A stretch of DNA of 64,000 nt from Vibrio amylolyticus (lineage in GTDB: Bacteria > Pseudomonadota > Gammaproteobacteria > Enterobacterales > Vibrionaceae). A program made the translations under genes and the position numbers. Below the pieces are notes generated by a model that worked only from the letters and a program-made list of their open reading frames with translations, searched no databases and had not been told where the DNA came from. The DNA lies in contig NZ_JAJHVV010000005.1 in NCBI RefSeq assembly GCF_023145695.1, positions 62,001 to 126,000 of the forward strand, written 5' to 3'. Below are positions 28,401 to 36,127 of the stretch, in pieces (the first letter of the stretch is position 1; each line of letters starts with the position of its first letter).

Positions 28401-28732
28401 AAGCTAATGTAAGGTAAACTCACTAGATAGTTGCTTGATGACAGAGATGAGCTGGTTGCAGTAGTAATGAAATCCACCTCACCACTTTTGAGTTTAATAC
28501 TTAACTCTTCAAAAGTGCCTTCTACAATAATGGGCTGATAGTTGTTTTTGTAAGCCCAATTTGTCCAGTAGTTCAGCATAAAACCAAGAACTTCTTCTTT
28601 TTCAGGGATCTTTCCTGATAAGACTTCTGGCACACCGATGGTTATTGTGGGGGAGTTATTACTGCTCTCTGATGCTAAAGTGAAAGAGCTAAAGAAACTA
28701 AAACATAGACACAAAATTAATCCATTACGCAT
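25415..28732 (-). CDS. BvgS/EvgS-type hybrid sensor histidine kinase
   Basis: About 1105 residues. After a signal peptide come two periplasmic SBP_bac_3-like (Venus flytrap) domains (about 30-240 and 260-480), a membrane helix, HisKA with the phosphoacceptor in MSHEIRTPMNG (H560), HATPase with NNLVSNAIKF and DTGIGI, a receiver with D853 in LSDCHMPIMDG, and a C-terminal Hpt domain with H1047 in FHKLKGS. This is the full internal relay of BvgS-like kinases. No matching DNA-binding regulator is adjacent; the nearest receivers are in the divergent genes at 29334 and 31035. ATG 28732 gives a clean signal peptide; GTG 28741 is possible. Confidence 0.92.
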   Translation of the reverse strand: MRNGLILCLCFSFFSSFTLASESSNNSPTITIGVPEVLSGKIPEKEEVLGFMLNYWTNWAYKNNYQPIIVEGTFEELSIKLKSGEVDFITTATSSSLSSSNYLVSLPYISLVGALYENIGVKTHGKVALNLPPNVLPSYFDRGNDVILHSYDVKDIGNVLSDVDYVYTIKTEEIKVELERHGLLEKFVLSNEIDPGIKISALARKDNTSLIRKINHSIINDEFTTQLDDWYKFFKQGSSYYSLLIGTYDKNLSPQKLNTLAQLPTLSFSYIIKGSEPDFTSDGFFVDGYLINILKKISRHIGINFEPVGYEDFDSAFAALERKEVDLFPGLFKTNERSFLAFTQSIGNNIAAIASKENYSSSSSLEGLRIALVEGYAENKILKSTIDFTPVIYSSMQEAVLSVSEGNTDAFVGNIFNVSYQVSAQNLHNLKVLRAENFNFDLPVRIGLQKKHQNAVSLFNYALFSLGSDLQTEAQDRWKRQANSINISSELDRVTKKYTIYVVVGMLVLLIAFMVYRRNVRSKLQLALALKSALANAEAQQKKAEQLATAKTDFLARMSHEIRTPMNGVLGMAEALTFTELNKEQKGLLNSLNGAANSLLALLNDVLDFSKMEAGKLTIEEVNCNIKELLGLVRDNFIITANDKGLAIDIIVSDSLSSHYLCDTTRLMQVLNNLVSNAIKFTEKGAITIEASLVANQTNSDTLVFYVKDTGIGIPDKAIADLFNPFTQAENSITRKFGGTGLGLSICKEIVDAMKGDISVASIHGVGTQFKIQLELKRSTLTAEKLTDFSPEQTLSSSELTTLHLLLVEDNELNRQVISGQLNKLGVSHDYAVNGQEGYQLCQTNHYDIVLSDCHMPIMDGFALARKLSAQEVRPYLIALTADVVSGTSQKCLEAGFNDYLSKPCPIDILKHKLLSSLSELKAIEHVSTLKNVSEISDPLNESPPHETEHVLDELDYLVNDFLPNSQESHHLSPTTAVSLTDELFEGLLITIQSNPPFSPNHVIEICGDDESMAKTILSSFLDNVDQTPPNKGEELNTKQQYKDQFHKLKGSFLYLGLETAGELSQRLEIYALDINLVELKEGLNILSRYMDFVTEQIELYLDEN

Positions 28733-28744
28733 AAGGTTCACTTT

Positions 28745-29197
28745 CTATTGGTGAATCGTAATTTCTCTAATTTGCCACACCATTTGATCTCTAAAATGTT
28801 GGTTGGCCGTAATTGGGTACTTTGACACATTAAAAATGAGCCAGTACGCGCCTTTTTCTATAGGGAGAAACTGTTCGTTTACTTTGTTAACCAATATTGC
28901 CTCATGGAGAGTCAACATTCTATAATTTGCATTTATTTGATAGCCATTTTTGGCTTCAATGGTCAGTGTTGAGATCTTATTAACATCAAATTCAGTCACT
29001 AAATCTTTAATAGTAACACCAGAATAAACGTTGATTTTATCGTCCCAAGGCAGCCATGTGGTGATGGTTGATAGTGGCAATTCTGAGAAGGTTTCTTCAT
29101 TGACTGTATAAGAAACGCCATCAGAGTTCGTAATTTTCAATGTATCTGCATACGTATTGCTAACCAAAAACAGCGTTAATAAGAAGAGCCACTTCAT
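28745..29197 (-). CDS. Periplasmic molybdopterin-oxidoreductase-fold protein lacking the Mo-ligand cysteine
   Basis: A 150-residue exported protein (signal peptide ending NTYA) with the pattern of the small sulfite-oxidase/YedY-like fold: VYSGVTIKDLVTE, LTIEAKNGYQ, and an ending with IREITIH. In catalytic members a cysteine binds molybdenum, but this protein contains no cysteine at all, so it is unlikely to be an enzyme. It lies 12 bases before the hybrid kinase start, which suggests a periplasmic ligand-binding or sensing partner for that kinase. Confidence 0.7.
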   Translation of the reverse strand: MKWLFLLTLFLVSNTYADTLKITNSDGVSYTVNEETFSELPLSTITTWLPWDDKINVYSGVTIKDLVTEFDVNKISTLTIEAKNGYQINANYRMLTLHEAILVNKVNEQFLPIEKGAYWLIFNVSKYPITANQHFRDQMVWQIREITIHQ

Positions 29198-29333
29198 TCT
29201 GTAATACCTAAATCCATTTTTAATCGCTTATTTTAAAACTATTACCAATCTCACTAAACGGTATTTTTACGGTTTCACTCGTTTGAATTTGACGTACTAT
29301 CATAAACATAAGCAAAGTTTAAGGAGTTTGGTA

Positions 29334-30977
29334 GTGCAGCCATCAACGTTTCTACTCAAGTCGATAAAAACACTGGTGATTGATGACAGCTCAATGTACC
29401 GAGTATCCGCTCGTGAAATGCTAATAAAACTTGGCTTTACCGCGTCTGATATTGTATTCGCCCAAGATGGAAAACAGGCCGTCTCGCATTGCCGAGAGCA
29501 GTCGTTTGATTTAGTGCTATGTGACTACAACCTTGGCGTTGCTCCTGATGGGTATGATCTGTTGGATCAGCTCAAAGAGGAGTGTTTGTTACCCCCTAGC
29601 TGTGTGTTAGTCATTATAACTGGTGATGGTAGCTCAGAAGTGGTTAGAGGGTTTTCAGAATTAGAGCCTGATGGATATCTATTAAAGCCAATTAGCTTCG
29701 ATATATTAAAAGAGCGTCTACCCAAGCTTATCAGCAGAAAGTTTAAACTTCGCACTCCCCTGGATTTGATCAATCAAGGGAAATATGAGGAAGCGGTTGA
29801 GGAAGCCGATGTCATCATGTTTGAAGGTGGAGATATTGGTTTTAACGCCCAATTACTTAAAGCCAAAGCCTATATGCTTAGTGGACAGTTAGACTTAGCG
29901 AGAAACTTGTTAGTTTCCTTAAAAAGCCCAAATAAGCCCTCAGTAATACAGTTAGAGCTTGCTGAATTAGCGTTTCAGCAACGTAATTACTCATTATGTG
30001 AATACCTATTAGAAACTTTTTCTGGAACTAAGTTTGCCAGTCCATTAGATCTTAAAGCAAAGCTCGCATTTGCAAAAGGTGACTATGGACAAAGTATAGA
30101 ATTTTTGGAACTGGCTATTTCAATGTCACCAAAGTCAGTTGTGCGATACGCACTTCTTACTTTTTGTTATATTGCACGACTTGATCTTAGTGACGCAGTT
30201 GAGGCGCAGAAAAAGCTGGTCAAGCGCGCGAAACGCTCGTTTCGATATGATATTGAGATGATTCAGTTAGGTTCTTCTTTATATCTTGATCATAGCTCTC
30301 TTACACAAACAACTATCAATCCCCCTTTATTAAATGAGCTTCCAACATGGCTAGGAGAGTGGCGAGACAACTTTCCCCGCACTTCTTACCAATATTTTGA
30401 ATTGCTGTGTGTTGCTAGGGCCCACCTTATCCAAAGTAACAATAATAAAGCGACGACAGTCTATGAAAAATACCAAGCGTTACTAGCCCAAAGAGAAGAG
30501 CCCATTTCATTAATGGAGCAAATAGAGAGCGTAAAAATATCCTTATTGTTGAGAAATACTGAACAATTTGAATTGGAATATGAAAAAGTAAAAGTCTCTC
30601 TTAATAGAGATAAGGACAACAACATTCGCTCTTCAGCGTTGTTGCTATATCTCGCAAAGTGGACAACAGAGGTGACCTCCCTTCTTGAACAGTACGACAC
30701 TAATATGGAACTTAGCCGAGAATATTTTACGGGTCGAGATTATGAAGAAGCGATTTTGCGAGCGATAGAAGCAATGAAAGTGAGTCCGGTTGGTAATGTT
30801 GAAGGGAGCATTCATACGCTAAGGTGCCTTTCAAAAGCTTGGCCCATTGGAATGTCAAAAAAAGAAGTGCTGGCTATATTTAATGCAAATCGAGACGCTG
30901 TCATTGGGTGTGACTTTGTACAAACAGCTGAATATAAGAGCTTGATGAAAAAGATGTTAGATCAATTTAATCTATAG
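29334..30977 (+). CDS. Response regulator with receiver and TPR-like repeats
   Basis: A receiver domain (about residues 10-130) with DDSSMYR at the acidic pocket, the phosphoacceptor in LVLCDYNLG, ITGDG and the conserved lysine in LLKPIS. After it come some 400 residues of helical TPR-like repeats (NQGKYEEAVEEADVIMF and several more). There is no DNA-binding or enzymatic output, so signalling is probably through protein contacts. AAGGAG lies 7 bases before GTG 29334; this start is better supported than the TTG at 29283. It is divergent from the sensor operon and followed after 57 bases by a REC-EAL gene. Confidence 0.85.
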   Translation: MQPSTFLLKSIKTLVIDDSSMYRVSAREMLIKLGFTASDIVFAQDGKQAVSHCREQSFDLVLCDYNLGVAPDGYDLLDQLKEECLLPPSCVLVIITGDGSSEVVRGFSELEPDGYLLKPISFDILKERLPKLISRKFKLRTPLDLINQGKYEEAVEEADVIMFEGGDIGFNAQLLKAKAYMLSGQLDLARNLLVSLKSPNKPSVIQLELAELAFQQRNYSLCEYLLETFSGTKFASPLDLKAKLAFAKGDYGQSIEFLELAISMSPKSVVRYALLTFCYIARLDLSDAVEAQKKLVKRAKRSFRYDIEMIQLGSSLYLDHSSLTQTTINPPLLNELPTWLGEWRDNFPRTSYQYFELLCVARAHLIQSNNNKATTVYEKYQALLAQREEPISLMEQIESVKISLLLRNTEQFELEYEKVKVSLNRDKDNNIRSSALLLYLAKWTTEVTSLLEQYDTNMELSREYFTGRDYEEAILRAIEAMKVSPVGNVEGSIHTLRCLSKAWPIGMSKKEVLAIFNANRDAVIGCDFVQTAEYKSLMKKMLDQFNL

Positions 30978-31034
30978 TTATCGTATTTATATCTGTCGTT
31001 ATTTTAACAATATATCAATGTTCTGAGGGAGTGT

Positions 31035-32234
31035 ATGAGTGATCTAAGCTATATCTTGGTAATTGAGGACGATCCCTTTCAGCAAATGGTTATTGAATCG
31101 ATGATTAAAAAATGCGATTCAATACCAGTGAAGTCTGTTTCCAACGGTTTGCTTGCGTTGCAGGAACTCAAACAGGCGATGCCTAGGCTTGTTGTTTGTG
31201 ATCTTCATATGCCTGTTATGGATGGAGTCGATTTTTTGTATGAATTATCAAAACAAATTGAAACGCCCCCAGTGTGTATTCTTTCAAGTGTTGAGGTCGA
31301 AATACAACGTTCTGTATTAGAAATGGCAAATAAATACGGCATCGACAATGTCATTTCGGTAAATAAACCATTATCAGTGTCGAAAATTGAACATGCGTTG
31401 TCCCTTATTGAGAGGGGACTGGTAAAGTCAAAAGTGAAGGTAGATAAGTCACCGTTACAATTTTCTTCAGCTGAGCTTAAGTCAGCGATAGAGCAGGGTG
31501 AGGTCCAGCCTTTTTTTCAACCACAAATCAGCAGCCAAACGGAGTCTATCGTTAGCTTGGAAGCGTTAGCGCGGTGGGTTCATCCTAAGCACGGTTTGTT
31601 ATCCCCCTTTCATTTTATTGAGCAGCTATCTGAGTACAATTTAGATTATGAGTTGTTTAAATGCATGCTCTCACAGAGCGTTGTTGTCGCATCATCACTT
31701 CGAAAACAAGGTCGAGCGCTGAATATCTCAGTTAATGCAACACCCAGTGACTTACTTCAAGAAGGCTTTTTGCCTTTTGTCGTTGAACTTCTCAAGGAAC
31801 ATGACTTTCCAACGCGATTATTAACTATTGAAATCACGGAAACTCAGGTTACGAAAGAAGAAGCCAAGCTACTTTATATCGTGAGCAAACTTAGAATAAA
31901 TGGAATAGAACTCGCCATTGACGACTTTGGAACGGGAAACTCATCCTTAAGTCAGCTTATATCGAGCCCATTTACAGAGTTAAAAATAGACTTAAGTTTT
32001 GTCAAAGAGATGCTAACCAGTGAAAAGCACATGGCTGCGGTGAGCTCGTCAATAATGCTAGCGAAGAACTTGAAACTAAAAACGGTTGCGGAAGGGGTAG
32101 AAACGAAAGAGCAGGCTGAAAAACTTAGCGAGCTAGGGTGTGATTTAATGCAAGGGTACTATTTTTATAAGCCGCTCTCTGTCGATCAATTGATGACTTG
32201 TTTAGACACATCGACTAATAAGCCAAGAGCATAG
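31035..32234 (+). CDS. REC-EAL c-di-GMP phosphodiesterase
   Basis: An N-terminal receiver (VIEDDPFQQ, phosphoacceptor in VVCDLHMPVMDG, NKPLS) is joined to a complete EAL domain. The catalytic and metal-site positions can all be seen: E in SLEALARW, N in SVNATP, E in IEITET, DD in IDDFGTGNSS, K in LKIDLSF, E in AEGVET and the glutamine in QGYYFYKP. It should cleave c-di-GMP when its receiver state allows. The receiver is a plausible target for the neighbouring hybrid kinase. GAGGGAG precedes the ATG. Confidence 0.93.
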   Translation: MSDLSYILVIEDDPFQQMVIESMIKKCDSIPVKSVSNGLLALQELKQAMPRLVVCDLHMPVMDGVDFLYELSKQIETPPVCILSSVEVEIQRSVLEMANKYGIDNVISVNKPLSVSKIEHALSLIERGLVKSKVKVDKSPLQFSSAELKSAIEQGEVQPFFQPQISSQTESIVSLEALARWVHPKHGLLSPFHFIEQLSEYNLDYELFKCMLSQSVVVASSLRKQGRALNISVNATPSDLLQEGFLPFVVELLKEHDFPTRLLTIEITETQVTKEEAKLLYIVSKLRINGIELAIDDFGTGNSSLSQLISSPFTELKIDLSFVKEMLTSEKHMAAVSSSIMLAKNLKLKTVAEGVETKEQAEKLSELGCDLMQGYYFYKPLSVDQLMTCLDTSTNKPRA

Positions 32235-32249
32235 AGTCTTGGCTTATTA
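32216..32249 (+). terminator. Hairpin across the REC-EAL stop codon
   Basis: TAATAAGCCAAGA and its complement form a 13-bp stem whose loop contains the TAG stop. No T run follows, so it may act as a weak terminator or an RNA-end protector. Confidence 0.55.
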
Positions 32250-32271
32250 AAGAGCGTTGCGTTGCCTTAAT

Positions 32272-33099
32272 TTAGGCAGGGTTTCGTTGTATGATTTTTA
32301 GGATGAGCCTTCCAAAGGTTTGCTCCCCAATAAGCTTTTGTACCCAGAACATGAGTTTGGAATCGAGGGTTGTTTGGTAGCTTAATTTTGGTTTGTTATC
32401 GAAACCCGCTTTTAGCATATTATTTACGGTAGATTCTGGGGTTGAGCCTGAGTTATAAGCGTTCTGAAGAAAATGGTGAGATTTTTTGACGATGCTATCG
32501 TAGGCTTCTAGTTCTGTTGTTGTCTTCATATCGGCCAATTGAATGGAATCAAATTCCGTTTGAACACAGCCAGGTTCTATAGTCGAGACATGGATGCCGA
32601 ATCCCTGTACTTCTTGAGCAAGCGCCTTAACCATACCATTTAACGCGTGCTTTGAAGCCGAATACCACGCATTCATACTGGTTGAAACACGACCTGCAAT
32701 AGAGGTTGTAAAGATAATACGGCCCTGTTCTTTCTCTCTCATATAAGGCAATACCGCTCTAGCAATTCTCGCTGCCCCATATACATTGGTATCAAATTGG
32801 CTGTGAACTTTTTCAATAGAGGTTTCTTCTACGGGACCTGCAATCGCAAATCCCGCGTTCGCATACACGATATCGATATGACCCACTTGCTCAATCATGT
32901 TCTCAACAAGGCGGTTTACTTGTTCTTCATCGGTTACATCAACGCTGAATATCTTGGCCCCAAGAACTTCAAGGTTACGCATCTTCTCTAATCTTCTAGA
33001 GGCACAAAACACAGTGTGGTTCTGATCTAAAAGCTTAATGGCTAAATCATGCCCAATTCCTGATGACGCACCAATAAGAAGTATATTTTTTTGAGACAT
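32272..33099 (-). CDS. Short-chain dehydrogenase/reductase
   Basis: A classical SDR with the dinucleotide-binding motif GASSGIG, the NAG motif (YANAGFA), and the YSASK catalytic pair with an upstream serine (TTSIAG). Rossmann features fit NAD(P)(H) use. The C-terminal extension (DSKLMFWVQKLIGEQ...) is hydrophobic, as in SDRs acting on lipids or retinol-like substrates. The true substrate is unknown. It is monocistronic. Confidence 0.88.
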   Translation of the reverse strand: MSQKNILLIGASSGIGHDLAIKLLDQNHTVFCASRRLEKMRNLEVLGAKIFSVDVTDEEQVNRLVENMIEQVGHIDIVYANAGFAIAGPVEETSIEKVHSQFDTNVYGAARIARAVLPYMREKEQGRIIFTTSIAGRVSTSMNAWYSASKHALNGMVKALAQEVQGFGIHVSTIEPGCVQTEFDSIQLADMKTTTELEAYDSIVKKSHHFLQNAYNSGSTPESTVNNMLKAGFDNKPKLSYQTTLDSKLMFWVQKLIGEQTFGRLILKIIQRNPA

Positions 33100-33257
33100 T
33101 ATTGCACTCCATATGATCGTTTTCCTAAGAGATATAAGTGGCTCTCCACTATTGAACGTCTTATGAAAACCTAATAACGATAGGATTGTATTCTAATAAA
33201 ATACATTGTTTTATTAAGGTTAAACATATAGGGAGTGAGTTGATGTATATAGAGTAA

Positions 33258-33287
33258 AATTACCGCATTAAAAATAATGCGGTAATT
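33258..33287 (-). terminator. Terminator of the LuxR-type regulator gene
   Basis: A perfect 13-bp stem (AATTACCGCATTA and complement, 4-base loop) lies past the stop codon, and the minus strand continues TTTTACTC. Confidence 0.85.
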
Positions 33288-33324
33288 AATTTAATGACTA
33301 AAGGCAATATAAAGATAGGCAGGG

Positions 33325-34107
33325 TTATTGCTCTATTCCTAATCCATTTCTTAAAGCAAACTGTACCAATTCAGTATGGTTTTCTAGCTCTAGTAGATCT
33401 AACATACGGTACTTATGAGACTCAATGGTACGAGGGCTAAGGAATAGCTTTTCGGCACACTGTTTTGCGGTATAACCCTGTGCGAGTAGTGTAAGAACAG
33501 AGCATTGCTTCTTGGACAGTAATAATAACTTCTCGCCTTCATTGGCGTTGTCAGACTGGTCTTGCTTAAGATTTCTTGTCATTGTCGAGTGTTGCCAATA
33601 ACAAAGCCAGATATCACATAACAGTTTTAATCGGGTCATTTCATTATCAGTAAGTGGCGTTATACCACTGTTAAACTTAGAAAAAGAAAGTGCTCCCCAG
33701 TTCTGCCCAAACAGCTCTAATCGAATAATCCCATGCCAGCGACCGCCTTCAGAATGCAAAATTTTCAGCGTGTCGATTTTATGATTGACCATTTCATCAG
33801 CAGTAAAACTATGCCAAGGCGATTTAGAGCGCAGTAGCTTCATATAATCTTGATAGTTGCCCGGTAGAAACATCTGTTTGTCTAACTCAGGGACGCCATC
33901 ACGAGAAACCGACACCGTTTTACCATCATTGAGTAGTATCATTGAGTTGGGGTACAGAGTGAGTCGGTCGATGTTAAACCACGCAAGAGCTTGCTTCGCT
34001 ACTTCACGAAAGGTTGCATCAAAATGCCTTGGTTGACAGGTAATCAATGTTGTTGATTGCTGAATTACAAGTTCTTCAAAAGAAATGTTATTGGCATCGT
34101 CAATCAT
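33325..34107 (-). CDS. LuxR-type regulator with GAF-like N-terminal domain
   Basis: A 260-residue protein with a sensory N-terminal part resembling a GAF domain (about 15-185) and a C-terminal LuxR-type helix-turn-helix (CSVLTLLAQGYTAKQCAEKL, SPRTIESHKYRM). ATG 34107, nine bases after GAGG, is preferred. It is divergent from the sulfatase gene; the shared 220-bp region holds one copy of the operator repeated before the maturase and porin genes. This makes it the obvious candidate regulator of the locus. The ligand is unknown. Confidence 0.88.
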   Translation of the reverse strand: MIDDANNISFEELVIQQSTTLITCQPRHFDATFREVAKQALAWFNIDRLTLYPNSMILLNDGKTVSVSRDGVPELDKQMFLPGNYQDYMKLLRSKSPWHSFTADEMVNHKIDTLKILHSEGGRWHGIIRLELFGQNWGALSFSKFNSGITPLTDNEMTRLKLLCDIWLCYWQHSTMTRNLKQDQSDNANEGEKLLLLSKKQCSVLTLLAQGYTAKQCAEKLFLSPRTIESHKYRMLDLLELENHTELVQFALRNGLGIEQ

Positions 34108-34238
34108 CAATTAGAGCCTCATTTATTGGGGGTATATATTAAGCTAACGTTATTCGAGGGTAAGTGTCAATGTTCCAAGAACATTACTTTGCTCACTCTA
34201 TGCCATAAAGGGTGAGCATATAAATATAGAAAAATACC

Positions 34239-34285
34239 AAAGCAGTAATACTACTGATTACCGTTTTTAAGCAATCATAAATAAT
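34239..34285 (+). promoter_or_regulatory. Sulfatase promoter: 24-bp operator, 17-bp gap, -10
   Basis: The 24-base element at 34239-34262 (core CAGTAATACTACTGATTAC) contains GTAAT-N7-ATTAC and ends in an ATTACC that serves as a -35. Exactly 17 bases later is AATAAT (34280-34285). The identical element and spacing occur at 36016-36062. An activator site overlapping the -35 is typical for LuxR-type regulators. Confidence 0.7.
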
Positions 34286-34332
34286 AGCTCAGAAATCAAA
34301 ATCTATTTAACAAACATTAAAGGTCTTGAGCT

Positions 34333-35913
34333 ATGTTCAAAAAGAAAACCTTCCTACAGTTAGCAATGGGTGCTGCGTTAGCATCGACTGCAATGGCAAG
34401 TTATGCCACAACTGACACAAGCCGTCCTAATATTCTAGCCATCTGGGGTGATGATATTGGTATTGATAACATCAGTGCCTACACACGTGGACAGGCAGGT
34501 CACTGGACACCAAACATTGATCGTATCGCTAATGAAGGTGTGCTATTCACCGATTTCTATGGCGATCAATCTTGTACTGCAGGACGTTCATCATTCATTA
34601 CTGCTCAGCATCCAATTCGTACGGGTTTGACGAAAGTAGGTATGCCAGGCGCTAAGCAAGGTATGAAGCCAGAAGATCCTACTTTGGCAACCATGCTAAA
34701 AGAAAAAGGCTACACGACAGGTCAGTTTGGTAAGAACCACCTTGGCGATCTTGACTCGCAATTACCAACCGAGCACGGTTTTGATGAGTTCTTTGGTAAC
34801 TTATATCACTTGAATGCAGAAGAAGAGCCAGAACATCCAGATTACCCTAAGGCGCCGGGCTTTAAGAAAAAATTTGGTCCTCGTGGCGTAATTCACTCTT
34901 TTGCTGATGGTCGCATTGAAGATACTGGCGCTTTAACCGTTAAGCGCATGGAAACAGTAGATGAAGAAACACTGGAAGCGGCGCTAGACTTTATTGATCG
35001 TGCTCATAAGGAAAATAAACCATTCTTCTTGTGGTACAACTCGACTCGTATGCACGTATGGACTCACCTAAAAGAGGAGTCAAAAGGCATCTCTAAGCGT
35101 GGTGGACTATACGGTGACGGTATGGTTGAACACGATAACATGGTCGGCCAACTACTTGATAAGCTAGACGAACTTAAAATCGCTGACAATACAATCGTCT
35201 CTTACACCACGGATAATGGTGTGGAGAAATGGGGCTGGCCTGATGGTGGTACATCTCGCTTCTACGGTGAGAAAAACTCGACATGGGAAGGTGGTTTCCG
35301 TGTTCCAGCTATGATGCGTTGGCCTGATAAAATTCCAGCGGGTAGTGTAGCGAACGAGATCGCATCTCACCTTGATTGGGCACCAACATTTGTTGCTGCA
35401 GCGGGCGAACCTAAGCTTGCTGAGAAGCTGAAGAAAGGCACTAAGCTAAATGGCAAAGAATATAAGGTTCACCTAGATGGTTACAACCTTATGCCTGCGC
35501 TAAAAGAAGGCAAGAATACAACGGCTGACAACAACCCTAACTGGCCACGTAAGAACTTTATTTACGCAACGGACAACGGTGACATTTCGGCAATTCGTTT
35601 TGGCGATTGGAAAGTAATGTACTCTGTGAACAACTGTCATGGTATTGAAACTTGGACATGTTCTTTTGAAGAGCTACGCTTCCCATACATCTTCAACTTG
35701 CGTCAAGACCCGTATGAATCTGCACTACACGAAAGTACTGGTTACCAAAACTGGCGTGTAGAGCACTTACCGTACATGTACATGGCGGCAGCTCAAACGT
35801 TCCAGTTCCTACAAACGTTCCAAGAGTTCCCACCACGCCAAGTTCCTGGTTCGTTCTCAATTGACCAAATCGTTGAGAAAATGAGCATTTGGGAACGCGC
35901 TCAATACCAATAG
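34333..35913 (+). CDS. Periplasmic sulfatase (arylsulfatase family), CxAxR type
   Basis: A 526-residue alkaline-phosphatase-fold sulfatase. The signal peptide ends MASYA. The metal-binding aspartates are in AIWGDDIG (D40, D41). The active-site motif CTAGR (C81) is the cysteine that becomes formylglycine, in a C-x-A-x-R form. FGKNHLGD and TTDNGVEKWGWPDGG supply other conserved site residues. The maturase gene downstream fits installation of the formylglycine. The natural substrate (a sulfated sugar or an aryl sulfate) cannot be told. It ends in a strong terminator and shares an operator with the maturase and porin. Confidence 0.93.
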   Translation: MFKKKTFLQLAMGAALASTAMASYATTDTSRPNILAIWGDDIGIDNISAYTRGQAGHWTPNIDRIANEGVLFTDFYGDQSCTAGRSSFITAQHPIRTGLTKVGMPGAKQGMKPEDPTLATMLKEKGYTTGQFGKNHLGDLDSQLPTEHGFDEFFGNLYHLNAEEEPEHPDYPKAPGFKKKFGPRGVIHSFADGRIEDTGALTVKRMETVDEETLEAALDFIDRAHKENKPFFLWYNSTRMHVWTHLKEESKGISKRGGLYGDGMVEHDNMVGQLLDKLDELKIADNTIVSYTTDNGVEKWGWPDGGTSRFYGEKNSTWEGGFRVPAMMRWPDKIPAGSVANEIASHLDWAPTFVAAAGEPKLAEKLKKGTKLNGKEYKVHLDGYNLMPALKEGKNTTADNNPNWPRKNFIYATDNGDISAIRFGDWKVMYSVNNCHGIETWTCSFEELRFPYIFNLRQDPYESALHESTGYQNWRVEHLPYMYMAAAQTFQFLQTFQEFPPRQVPGSFSIDQIVEKMSIWERAQYQ

Positions 35914-35945
35914 TACTTAAGTAAGAATACCGAGATAAGTATTTT

Positions 35946-35972
35946 AAAGCGGACATTATGTCCGCTTTTTTG
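35946..35972 (+). terminator. Terminator of the sulfatase gene
   Basis: AAGCGGACA-TTA-TGTCCGCTT followed by TTTT. The sulfatase is thus a separate transcript from the maturase operon. Confidence 0.92.
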
Positions 35973-36015
35973 TGCCTGTCGATCTAGCCCAAATTGTGAA
36001 ACTCAACAAAAACGC

Positions 36016-36062
36016 AAAGCAGTAATACTACTGATTACCCAACAGGGCAGCTGGTGAATAAT
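36016..36062 (+). promoter_or_regulatory. Maturase-operon promoter with the same operator
   Basis: The 24-base element at 36016-36039 is identical to 34239-34262, and AATAAT (36057-36062) again follows after 17 bases. Confidence 0.7.
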
Positions 36063-36127
36063 AAACACGGTTAACAAGCAGTACCTATCAATCTTTAGGG
36101 AAGTAACAGCACAGTGAATGTGAGCGA

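Noticed and set aside
34239..36039. 24-bp identical repeat as a mobile-element or attachment site
   Set aside because: Both copies are placed identically relative to -10 hexamers and there is no integrase or transposase, so an operator explains them better.
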